A stretch of DNA of 64,000 nucleotides from Symbiodinium natans (Eukaryota; Sar; Dinophyceae; Suessiales; Symbiodiniaceae), in assembly GCA_905221605.1 (NCBI GenBank), contig CAJNDS010000688.1, forward strand, positions 1 through 64,000. Reading direction: 5' to 3'. Position 1 is the first letter of the stretch. Each line of letters starts with the position of its first letter. The notes under the pieces are model-generated. The model was given only the letters and a program-made list of their open reading frames with translations. It searched no databases and was not told where the DNA came from. Both the position numbers and the translations under genes were made by a program. Below, piece after piece: positions 47,401 through 59,400 of the stretch.

Positions 47401-50400
47401 GACTCCACCACCTTAACGCCTCGTCCATAACGCAACACCTCATTTCTTTCTTTTTCGCATGTTGCGATTGCTCCGAACGTCAAGCCTAACGTTGGAGTTG
47501 CAGCAAGGTATCGGAAAACCTCCTCAGCCTTTTTAACCACAAATCGCGGCCTTCGGGATGTCCACAAAGACAACTGGCTCGTGCAGAACGCCAAATCAGG
47601 TCGAGTTTTGATTGCCACCCAGAGGAACTCCCCTACGGCACCTTGAGCCGCTCGCAAGGAAGGAATATCCACCTCCTCTTCTTCACCTGGAGTTTCTTTC
47701 ACCATTGGCAGGTTACTCCCTTTTCCAGTTTCATCGATCTGATACCCTCGTCGGTTCAGCAAATCTCTCACAAAGTCCTCCTGGTTGAGAAAGAAGCTGC
47801 CATTTCGATACCAGATTTGGACACCCAAAAACTTCAGGAATCCATCACCGCAGCCTGGACCACAGAACTCGGGTTCAGAAGTTTTCCACTCCTTCCTAAT
47901 CTGTTCCAAGGCCTCCCGGAGCACTGTCATAGTCCCAGCCATCAAAAAATCATCCACGTAAAGACCCATTGTCCCTACCAACTTGCTTGCACCTTCCGGC
48001 TTTTCTTGTGCCATAATAAGGAACAGACTTGGGTCTGCATTGGACCTCTGAAAGCTCATTGCTTGTCCATCCTTTGACACCCAAGACATACCTTGAAGAC
48101 GTTGGTCTCGCCACTCCACCCATGCTGCAGGACTTTCGGCCAAACCGTACAAGGCCTTTCTCACAATCCACCGCTCCTCCTTTGTGCAAAGACCCAATTT
48201 CACCGCCGCCCTTGGGGGCTGCACCACCACCAAACGCCCTTCTCTTTGCGCCCTATTCATCGGCGCCGTCAGAAAAGCTTTGGAAATGTCTAAGCCAGCG
48301 ATGATCCATACCATATATGCTGCGTGCCTCACTTGACACCTGAATGTAGTTGAATCTAAGCCTGGAGCGTACAGCGAGTGACGACTGAGTGACCTCGGCC
48401 CTTCATATTCTGTAGCTGCCGTTGACGAAATGAAGTTTCCACATGCACAGATACGGGCACGTCGCCTCCCTGTCCCTTGCTTCCGGGTAAACACCACCAG
48501 ACTGGGAACGTACTCAATCACCGGTGCATTAGGCTCTTCCGCCAATTTGTCCAGCTTTTCTTGAGTTGTTGGTTCCACCACCTCCAACTCTTTCACCAAA
48601 GACGTCACCTCGTCTGACAATGATTCCCTCCACTTTTCCAGTTCTTGCATGGCTTCTTGTGTAGGGATTGTTTTTGTTTGCAGGAACTCAACCTCCTCCG
48701 CTGCCTCAAGCGCGGTATTTTCTTGTACCATTTGCTGAACTTGAGCTGCTTTGACCAAAAACTTCGATAGCTGTTCCTCAGCCCTTTTTGCTTTAACCAG
48801 CCATTCTCTAGTCTCTGATCCTTTTTCTTCACTCGACTCATTGGCCGATCCATGGAACTCGTCCAAGATGCAACATTCCTGTTCAGCAATTAGGCGTCGA
48901 ATACTCAAATGCTCTTCTAGAGCCCATTGATGCGCTTCGAACACAGCGTAGTCGACTTCTTCTGCAAGGTCGTCCAGCGAGGTCTCTTTCAACGTCATTT
49001 TTAACCACTTCCTTTTTTCACCTTCTTCAGCCTGTGGTTCCGGAAGAGGAAACTTGCATTGGAGAAGATAGCACCTATCCTTGTAGCTCAAACGCTCCAT
49101 AAAAACAGGTGTGTACCCTGTCAAGGATACCCTGTTCCCTTTCCAAGGCATAGGACCATGCAGCTTTCTCGGAAAGAACGACATGAAGTTCCAGTGGATA
49201 TCCACCAATTTTCCAGGTAAGACTTTCTTCCCATAGGATTGCTCCACCACTTCAGCTCCTTCCTCTAAGACCTTTTCATCCTCAACCCACAGCTGACCAT
49301 CTTTATAGTCACCAAAGCCACACACATAATTGCAGCAATGCTTTTCATTGTGACTATCCCTATGCAATGACACCGGAGCATTGCATGAGATCTGAAGAGC
49401 AAAAAATTTGGCTTCAGGATTGTGGTGCCTCACGAATGATGCCAAATAACGACATAGCCATGGTCTTCGATGAGTCTCTTTTGTGATACCACACACTCCG
49501 CCATGAGTATAGTGGCCCAACACCAGAGCTCGCGTACTTGCGCACCAATTGTTGATACCACCTCTTCGATTCACCCTCTTTGGGTATACAATCCCTTCCA
49601 AAAGCTCCTCGCAGTCCACGTAATCATACATAGACCTTTCATACATTGACTTGGCTTTTTGCTCTTCTTTTTCCAACTGTGTTCCATCCCCAGCAGTCTC
49701 ACTTTTGCAGACCAAATAAGCATTTTCATGAGGAGAACAGCAAGTCGGCCAATACTCATCACCAGGAACATTGTCCTCAACATCTGCATTTTCTTCCAGC
49801 TCCCCCAGACCCTGCATGTCATCCTCGAAAATTTCTAAGGGCGGACTCTCCCCCCGCTTGCGAAGCAAGCGCAAGGAGCCCACATGACCACGCAGTGAAG
49901 AGGCCGGGCTTTTTCCATCAACCGATGGCGAACTGGAGGATCGCGAGGCGGAGGTAAAGGAGGTCCTTCCTCATCAGCAAACCGAAGCGCCGGTTTTTTC
50001 CCCTTGAGACGATGCTCTGGAGGAGAAGGCTCCTGTTCTTCTACCACCCCTTCCAGCTCCAATTCAGGCGGTTCCTTTATATTGGAAAAAATCGTAGTGC
50101 AGGGAAATAACACCAGTTCATCCGGATCTTTTGCAGTCCCTTGAGCTTCCACCCAATAACCACCAGGTAGGTCATCGCATGGACCCAAAAGAAGCGCAGG
50201 CTGCGTACGATCGACCCATTGCCGACCTTTCTTTGTTCCATCCGGACCCAGCAACTCCCACGGACGACGTTTGACTTGAATCTGAGCACCAAAAGGAAGC
50301 AATGCTTTAGGATTTAACCCCAACTCCCTTTCAGCTTTCTGCCACCGTAACATTGACCAATGGCGAGCAGCCAGTGCCCAGTACGCCGGCCCGAGTCGCG

Positions 50401-53400
50401 CCTCCTTTAAGAGCGACCTGACACCACGTTTGAATAAACCCACACATGCTTCAGCGCGCCCATTTGTTTGCGGGACTCCAGGATCACCAGTGGTCCTATA
50501 TATCAGACGAGTTTCACAAAAGGACCGGAAGCGTGCATTGACAAACTCCCCCGCTCGATCTGAGTGGATTCTCAACACCGGATACCCATGTCTCTGCAAG
50601 CGCACCATCATCCTTTGAACTGCCGACAAAACAGTTGTTTGCTGTTTATCCACAATCGGCTCCACCATAACGAAGTTGATCATACGGACAGGTTGGGTCA
50701 AGTGGTCCTTCAGTTCCTTCCAGGATTTCTCAGAAGCTTGAATTTTCAACACCTCCGCCTCCAGAACTGGCGCAGGTTCCACCGGTGCAGAGCCTTCCTC
50801 CTCGAAGTTCGCGACTGCATCGCCTAACCATTCTCCAACACCAGCACCTTCATCTGCCACGTGATCTTCCACCTCATCCGCATCTTCCTCCTTTTCTGGA
50901 GGGCGACCCACATTGGGATCCAACATTGGAAATTGATACACACCAATAACAGCGTGTCGTGGCTTCTGCTGGTGAGCATCCTTCGAACACTTGTATGGAC
51001 CCGCTAAGTCCAATGATAAAGTGTAAGCATCCCCATGCTTTCGCCTCAAATGGCGACGCTCTTTTCCAGCGGCAGACACACAGATTTGACAATCACGTCT
51101 GAAAGGAATATGCCCCCTTAGGCAATGGTCACGGAAAGCTCGCTCCTCAGTCGTCAACCTCCGTAACGTCCCTTCTCGTTCTTCTTTTTTTAACACCATA
51201 GCTTCCCGTTCAGCATCGCTCTCATGCAACCATTGTGCCAACCTGTGACGTATTCTTTTAACCAATCCAAACGCCCATCGCGCCCATATAGAGGATTGTC
51301 CAATACGCTCTTCCAGGGTAGAAGCGAATGTTGCCGACCACGGAACAACCACGCGAACCTGTTCCAACGATTCCCATAGTTCCATATCAGACACCAGGAA
51401 AGTCGTAGGTTTCACCAGAGCATGTCCCAATGCTCCTTGATCAAAGTGTGCAGCGTACATTCCATAACGCTCACAAAAGCTTTTCACCTCTGGCCAACTC
51501 CAGAAGGTAGGACTTGAGAGCCCTTCCTGAGAACCATCCACCAGATCCTCAGCACTCAAGACCGTTTTGCCGTTCTGAGAGAAATCTTTCCCTATGAGTT
51601 CAGGGTCCCCAGGGCTTTCCATGCCAAAGAAGACAGAACTTCCATTGATGACTTCAGCAGTTCCACACCTTGAATGCACCGCCACGTCATATAGGAAAAG
51701 CATCTTCAGAAGTAAAACACCATCCTTTTGAGCTAATTCTTGATGTGGCCAAGGAAGACTCTTTAATCCCAACCGTTCAGGCCCACAGCGCCGGCGTAAT
51801 ACAGGTGGACCACCGTCTTCACCTCTCAACCTTGACACTGTCCTGCATGGAGGTCCTCCAACCACAGCAACCACCTTTCCTTCAGCCGCCAGATGCAGAA
51901 GATACTTCCAGACGCTCGAATTATGTAGGTCACCGCCTTTTGTCAAATCCAGCTCCAGTACCTCCACATCCCGACTGGGAAAATGCCATTTTTGTTTCCC
52001 CGAAAATAGGTGTACCACCACCCTTTTTGCTCGTGCCAGCCGTCTCCTTTTATGACGGTTGAAAGGCAACGCCGCAATATCTCCACGTGGCAACAGCTCC
52101 ATCAGCATATTTTCTGGTATATCCCCATAATACCACCGAAGAAATCGCCAGCATGCCTGGACGAACTCCTCCTCATTCGCTGACGCTGTCCGCGCTGCGC
52201 TTTGCAACGACGTTTTTACAGCCACCTCGTTGTCCGTATTCGGACACCCTTGAACCATACGTGCCACCTTCAAAGCTTGCTTTGGGGAGCACCAATCCAT
52301 TTCATCAATGATCTGAAGCGCCACCTCCTTTTCTAAACAAGGGCACCCATTCAGATCACGAACGCGAAGTTCCCCCAGAACAGGATGTGAGGCTGTGCAC
52401 TTGCCACCACGCCACTGAACTCTGAGACCAACCAAGGCGCTCGCTTTGCCAATTGGCACTAGTGGATCTACCATTTCAGGAGTTACCAGGGTCCCACCTG
52501 GGGTAATACACATCTCCCGAGATCCAACAGCTAAAGACACCAACACCTTTTGCTGCGGAAGCTGTTCTCCAGGACGAAGTGATCTGAGAGGATGTGATGC
52601 TCCCGAGTCCAACATGCCCATTCCCGAACACTCATTGGTGTCAGAAACCCTGGCCACATGTAGAACGCATACTCCTCGGCCTTCTCCCTGCTTCGGCAAC
52701 AACGTGGCATCCGACGAACCGACTCCACAGTCCGCCCTTCCATTCCTCCATTGAGAATGGGACCAAGATACACGCTGCCCTTCAGCATGCAAAACCATTT
52801 TTTCAGCTGTTTTGTAATCCATAACCAAACAGCCATGTTCAAACCACAAGAGCTGGTCCAGCGAAGATTTTGCCCCCACGTGACACATCCCATTGATCAC
52901 AGTGAGGTTCGCCCCAAACTCCAAAATCAACCAGAGAGGGATAATCAGGGGCCCATTGTCTTCCCTAATCAACGTCCCTTTCTCTGTAATCCTCATTGTC
53001 ACACCACCAAGCGCGCTTTGCACCATAACAGTAGTGTCTGGTAAACATTCCCATGGAAAAAGCGTCCGCACAAGATGCGTAGCAGCTGTATCCACCAACG
53101 CCACTCTCCCTTCCTGCTGAAGCAGCCCAGAGCCACATAACATTCGAATACTGGGATCCCCGTTTGATGCCGACTGTTCTGATGACAGCTTCATAGATTT
53201 CAGCACCTCTAACGCTTCAACAAGGACCTGATTGGCCGTTGATGGCGATGAGGGACTTGCAGAACCTTTATCCAATCCCGCATTAGCCGTCTCATCTCCC
53301 CCTTCAGCTACCTCTGCCTTTTTGGCATTTCCCCATTTCGCACCTTTGCCGCCCTTTCCCCCTTTGGGAGAATTCCCTTTAGATCTACTCCTCTCAGGAT

Positions 53401-56400
53401 TTGAGTCCACATTGGAACTTGCACCATCCTTATATGGACATTGCGGCTGCAGATGGCCAACGGCCCCACACTCAAAACATCTTCCTCGTTCAAGGGAGTC
53501 TTTGTCATGGCGAAATTTGCAGCGGGATCCGAACTTGCACCCCGCATCGGTCTTCCCATATATCCAACAGAAAGGACGTTCACCATCTCCGCTGTACCTT
53601 TTTCCTTTCCCTTTGCCTTTGTCACCCTCCTCTGTCTCGTCACCAGTTCCCTTTTGGGCCTTGTTTAACCTGGCCCTTTTCTTGGCGTCCGAGTCCTGCT
53701 TCACCTCTTGTTCACCAGCACTATGCAATAGCAGTTCAAACTCTGCCTGTAACATTTCAGCTAGTTTTGTCGCAGTTTCAGAGGTCGGCGAGTAGTCCAC
53801 CCCCAATTTCTCCCGAAAGGATGCCACTCTGAAATGAACCGTAGGGTGTTTCGCCAGCAACGCGGATGACAAACCATCCAATCCCTTGATAAGCAAGGTA
53901 GCGTCCGGCTCAGCCGCTCTCAACTCCCTCAATCGGGAACGCCATTGCGCCCATTGACGCACTCCCTTTATGGCCTCTGAGATCGAGGTTGCTGGAGATG
54001 GTTGCACCAAGAAGTTCAACATTGTGCTGCGCTCATTTGCTCCACCTGGTTGGTAGACCGTCAGCAATTTGTAAAATATCATCACTGACCCCAACATTCG
54101 AGTGGAAACGATCTCGGTCTTCAATCTCTCCGGGATCGCCTGTAGCAGCAAAGACACCGCTCTCTGCTCCAACAAAACATGCACAGTTTGAACCACTTTG
54201 AGCCCTTCCAGCTCAGCCTTGATGCCCAACCTTTCCAGCGGAGAAACACTCAACCATTTGGCATACGCTTGATATGCCTTTGAGTAGACGCATTGCCACC
54301 ACACTCTTCCTGTATCTGTCAGTGAAGACAACATTGGTTCGATCATTGCGATCCAATCACCCAGTGCCGTCGGATTGCTTGGTGTGTAGTCTGCCAAAGT
54401 TGGAAGGCTCATCACATGCTTCCCGAGAGCCTCCGGACGTTCGGTTCCAGAACTATCACCAGTGATTGGCATACCACGTGGCACCACTGCTCCAGGAGGT
54501 AAACTGACCCTACCACCAGGCCCTTGAGGTAGTCCATGTCCTATACCGGGCGCAACAGCTGTGAGCGGAACCTTTTCTAATTCCAACTTCCCAGCGACCA
54601 TTTTCCACCGATACGGAACATCATCCACCATTGTATATCCACCCGATCCTGCTGAGTTCTCTTGCGTTGCAGTTTCCCGAGCTGAAACAAAACCGGGCTG
54701 GTTCCCCACAGGTGCGGCAGAACCATCAACACCTGATGGCACGGAAGTAATCGGAACATGTGTTAAACCAGGTGGTCCACTTGCATATCCACCACTCGCA
54801 GGACCTCCCGTGGGGTAATTCAATGGAGGCAATCTGGAGGGTTTCTTCCCTTCAGCTACATGCATCATTGGCACTTCTTTTTCATCCTCCACTTGAACAT
54901 CCCCCTTCCTGGACCCAGGCAAGGATTGAAGATCACAACCCTTTGGCAGGTCGTAGCCCTCAATAGGCAGCCATGTCCCATCAGGCAACACAGTCCAAAA
55001 ACCACCCATACCATCCGTGTAGAAAACTTGTCCTGGCAGGTACTGCTTCTCTGGAGTCATTCCTAGAGGATATGCCGTGTTTGCGTCCACCACTCCAGAG
55101 CTCCGTGCCCTTGAAGCTGACCCAGATGCAGCAGAGGTATAGCTTTTTTCCTCCACCCGATGCAACCTGTTCCCCAGCTCCTTTGTCTGCACAAGCAACT
55201 CTTTCAGCGCACGCTTCACCACCGCCATATCTTCAGATTGCTCTTCACCACTAACATCAGGAATGAGTTCTTCGTCGGCTTGCACTCCACCAATAGTACC
55301 TCGTTCCATTTGTCCCATTAAGCCTGACGATGGTCTCTCAACAGGTGCAGGTTCCTGACCCAAAAGATCTTGCAGCGAAGGCGGTCTTCTCGTACCTTCA
55401 CCACTCCTATCCCCTCCGCTCGCGGGAAGACTTGCCGGCCTTGACTGCCTAAGTCTCATTTCTTCTTGAGCCCGCTCGCTCCAGAAAGGATTTGCTGCTT
55501 GAACCGGAACCACTTCGTTTTCCACCTGAGGCGTTGGTTGTATCATTGCAACCTCCCTACCATCTGTCAGTGCTTGTACCATTTGTTGTCGATCTTCACC
55601 CCCATCACCACGATTTCCTTCGGCTTCATTGGCCGTTGGCGACAGTCCAGGCTCAGAGCGACGCCGCATCATGTCCATGGCGTTAAACAAACGAAAAATC
55701 TTTACCAATTCCGCAGGAAGCCTAATTTGGGCTCATAACCTACGGGGGGCAACCGAAGGAGGACAGGGAACAAAACAGTCAGCCCCAACAGAAGCCCTTG
55801 ATTCCCCTGGAACAACCGAAGACAAAACCCAAAGCACAACCAAACACACCTTTTCCGTAGGGCGCATTGCCCACGTTTCTTGAGCCAAAAATATCCGGGT
55901 TCATTGACCCCTTCAACTCTCATCACCAACTCTTTTCTACAATACCAGTTGCAGCTCCGCACCCTAAATCCCGTAAACGCTGGCCTCTGAAACCCTCAAA
56001 CCCACTAAAAACTGACGTAGGGCCGGGGTCTCCACTCCCTAAAGCATCAATAAGTCGCTGAACCTCAACGCCCTGAGCTTTACTTAAGCCCCGAAAATTT
56101 AAAATCTGCACAAAATCATAGTTTGTGCTTTAGGTTTAGAGTTCTGGGGCGTGGATACTAAACCCTAAACCCTAAACCCTAAACCCTAAACCCTAAACAG
56201 GGTTTCGCGACAAGGCCTGGTGGGGTTTAGGGCCTGGGGTTTGTAGGGCTTTTGCGTGCTTAGGGTTCATAGAGCCCGCAACCCTACGTCCTGATTCCTA
56301 AAGCTTAATTAAGCCTCGGGTTTAGGGGTTTAGGGGTTTAGGGTTTAGGGTTTAGGGTTTCGGGTTTAGGGTTTAGGGTTTAGGTCAGCCGTGGGCTTTA

Positions 56401-59400
56401 TCGCTTAGGTCTTTTATGGGTATGCGGTTAGTGTTCGTGGTTTAGGGAGGGTTTAGGGTGTAGGGTTTTACAGTAGGGTTTAGGGTTTAGGGTTTAGGGT
56501 TTAGGGTTTGGGGTTTAGGGTTTAGGGTTTAGGGCTGACACCGGAAGGTGAAAGGGTAGTTGAAGTGGGATCACAAGTACCTTAACTCGGCTTATATACT
56601 CAAGGTTGCACTACTGATAGCTTCACTTCTAGCTACATACCCATGAGCCTCCAAACCGAAGAGCCTAAACTCTAACCCTATCGCCCGAAGCCCCAAACCC
56701 TACACCTTATAACCTTAAACCCTTTAACCTAAACCTGTAACCCCAAACCCTAAACCCTAAGCCCCTTTTAACCCGAAAACCCTGAAACCTAAATACAACC
56801 CGAAAGGCCAAACCCGAAAGCCCAAACCCTAAACCCTGAACCCTAAACCCCAGACTCGAGGCCGAGGCCCCCCTCCTCCTCGTAGTAGGGGGGGCGCCCT
56901 GAACCTGAATGGCCCCCCAATAACTCGGGTTGGGTTTAGGGTTTAGGATTTAGGGTTTAGGGTTTAGGGTTAGAGTTTAGGGTTTAGGGTTTAGGGTATA
57001 GTTTTTAGGGTTGAGGGTAAACTCCTATAAGACCTTTGGGAGCCTATAAGCCCCTGCTATAAGTCCCTGCAAGCTACTCCATCCCTGAGGGTTGTTCGGG
57101 TGTAGGGTTCAGGGCCCGAGGTCCAGGGTTGCCCGTTGCAGGGTTTAGGGTTTAGGGGGTTAGGGTTTAGGGTTTAGGGTTTAGGGTTTAGGGTTTAGGG
57201 TTTAGGGTTTAGGGTTTAGGGTTTAGGGTGTTCCGCAGCAGGCCTACTCCAGCCCGCCAAAGCATGGCGCCGCCATCGTGCACCAGGCGGGTGCAAGGGC
57301 TTGGCATTTAGGGCTTTGGGGGTTGGGCTCAGGGGCTTAAGGTCTAGCTGTTGGGGTTTAGGTGGTTTTGGGTTTCGGATTTAGCGTTTCGGACTGAAGC
57401 CCAAATCCTGTCATGACATCGGCAAACTTAAGAGCTTAGACTCATTGTTCCGCCAGAGTGTTCCTAAAGCCTAAACAAGAAACCCTAAACCCTAAAACCC
57501 TCTAAACCCCCAAATCCTAAAACCTAGAAACCCTAAACCGCGCTAAACACCTCAACCCTCGCCCTCTCGGAGTCATCACCCTCAGCATCGGATGTCCTTA
57601 AACCCTAAACCCTAAACCCTAAACCCTAAACCCTAAACCCTAAACCCTAAACTTTAACCCCCAGCCATGGCATCCGATGCTGAGGGTGCTGACGACCGCT
57701 GAGAGGGCGAGGGTTGAGGAGCACGTCGAGGCCGTAACCGGGGACCTGGTATCCAGAGGCTGGAGCAATGTGGGTTACCTTGGCCATGGTGGCTTCGGAG
57801 TGGCGATGGCCGCGACCGGGCCCGACCTGGGGCGACGCGTCTTGAAGTCTGAAGGCCGCCTTCAAGCTGGAGCAGGCTGAGTCCGAGGACGACGTGACGG
57901 AAGCATTGCTGGCTGAGGTTTTGTAGGGGCTGGGCAGGGGTGGGGGGGGGGGGGGGAACCCTCAACCCGAAACTCTGAACCTGACGTCCTTAGGTTTTTT
58001 TTGGCGTTGCTTTTGTCTGCTTAACGGGTTTTTCATTCAGGGGCACCCGACATTTCTAAGTCTAGCCCCAGCCCTAAACTGGGGCCTACTTGCTAAGTTG
58101 TCGAGCCTTTGGTGTGGGGGCTTGGGGTTCAGGGGTTCAGCGGTGGAGGGCTTAGAGTTTAGGAAAGCACAAGGCCCTAAACCCTTTTAGGGCTTCAGAG
58201 CGTCTTAAGTGAAAACCGTATAAAAAAGGAAAGAAGCCCAAAAACCTGAACCCTAAACCTTGAACTATGGGAGAAGCCTTGAGCCCTAATATTCCCGAAA
58301 TTCTCAGAGTTCTCGCCCAAAATCCGAAAACTCCTCTCAAAGCCCTGGTAAGGCTTGAAAGGCCCAGAAGCTGATAAAGACTCCCCCAAAACCCTCAAAC
58401 CCTCAAACCATAAGCTCCTCAGCCCTAAACCTCACACACATTTCCGAAACCGAAAACCCTAAACTTTCCCAAACGCCAAACCCTTAGCCGCTTTGAGCCC
58501 ACTTGACCCGGTTCTTCCGCATTGATTCAACCCTAAACCCCTACGCCCGAAACCCTCATCCCTAAACCCGAAGCCCTAACCCCTAAACCCCAATCTATTC
58601 AGTTTTGGGGTAGACTCATTTGGTGCGCACCCAGATCCTCATGAATCCTGACCTCAAAGCGATGTGGCTGGGGGAGCTGCTGGTCAGAGCTTACTGCTTT
58701 TGGGTTTAGGGGTTTAGGGGTTTAGGGGTTTAGGGGTTTAGGGGTTTAGGGGTTTAGGGGTTTAGGGGTTTAGGGGCTTAGGGGCTTAGGGGCTTAGGGG
58801 TTTAGGGGTTTAGGGGTTAGGGGTTAGGGGTTTAGGGTTTAGGGTTTAGGGCGAATCATGGGATTCTTTCTACCTTGGACCCCCCAGCTTATACCCTTGG
58901 GTTTGGGGACCCTTTGTAAAGATCCTCCAAGGGAATACAAGGTCCATCTTAGGAGTGTCTTGAGGGTACCTCTTAGGGGTACATCCTTAGAGGCCCGAGT
59001 TTAGCTCTCTTGCGTTTAGGGTTGAGGGCGAGGGTTTAGGGTGTAGGGTTTAGAGTTTAGGTTTTAGGGTTTAGGGTTTAGGCTTTAGGCTTTAGGCGAG
59101 GCTTTAGGCTTTGGGATTTAGGGTTTAGGGTTTAGGGTTCGGGCCTTCGTTTAGGTACGCAAAATTCTCTAAGACCCGCAGTCTGGCGCCTGAGCACTGT
59201 CCCTTACCTCAGAAATTGAGGACGTTCCGCGGGGCTCGAAAGCATGGGCCACAAACCCTGAACCCTAAACCCCAAACCCTAAACCCTAAATCCTAAACCC
59301 TAAACCCTAATCCTAAACCCGAAACCCTAATCCTAAACCCTAAACCCTAAACCATCCGAAGTAGGAGCCTGTTCCTTGCAAATAGTACAGGAGCCTGAAT

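Larger units (their letters stand above)
46052..55961 (-). mobile_element. Complete Ty1/copia LTR retrotransposon with extra DNA-modification-like domains
   Basis: A 9910-bp element on the minus strand. The 221-bp LTRs (55741-55961 is the 5' LTR, 46052-46272 the 3' LTR) differ at one base that I can see. The target-site duplication CCCTA lies at 46047-46051 and 55962-55966, so it landed in a CCCTAAA array. A PBS and a polypurine tract are in place. The order is Gag with two zinc fingers, two protease-like domains, methyltransferase-like domain, integrase, then in the -1 frame an oxygenase-like domain, coiled coil, RT, RNase H, a membrane segment and a Cys/His tail. Integrase before RT and the YVDD motif define it as Ty1/copia. 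It sits in the 12-kb intron 17 of the aminotransferase gene, antisense to it. Near-identical LTRs imply a recent insertion. Confidence 0.93.

Noticed and set aside
49817-49883. GTG at 49883 as a true start of the RT frame
   Set aside because: The frame is open upstream into ORF1 and eukaryotic initiation at this GTG is unlikely. A frameshift or indel explains it better.
46052-55961. Endogenous virus interpretation
   Set aside because: Integrase precedes RT, LTRs are short, and motifs are copia-type. The C-terminal membrane segment alone does not make it viral.
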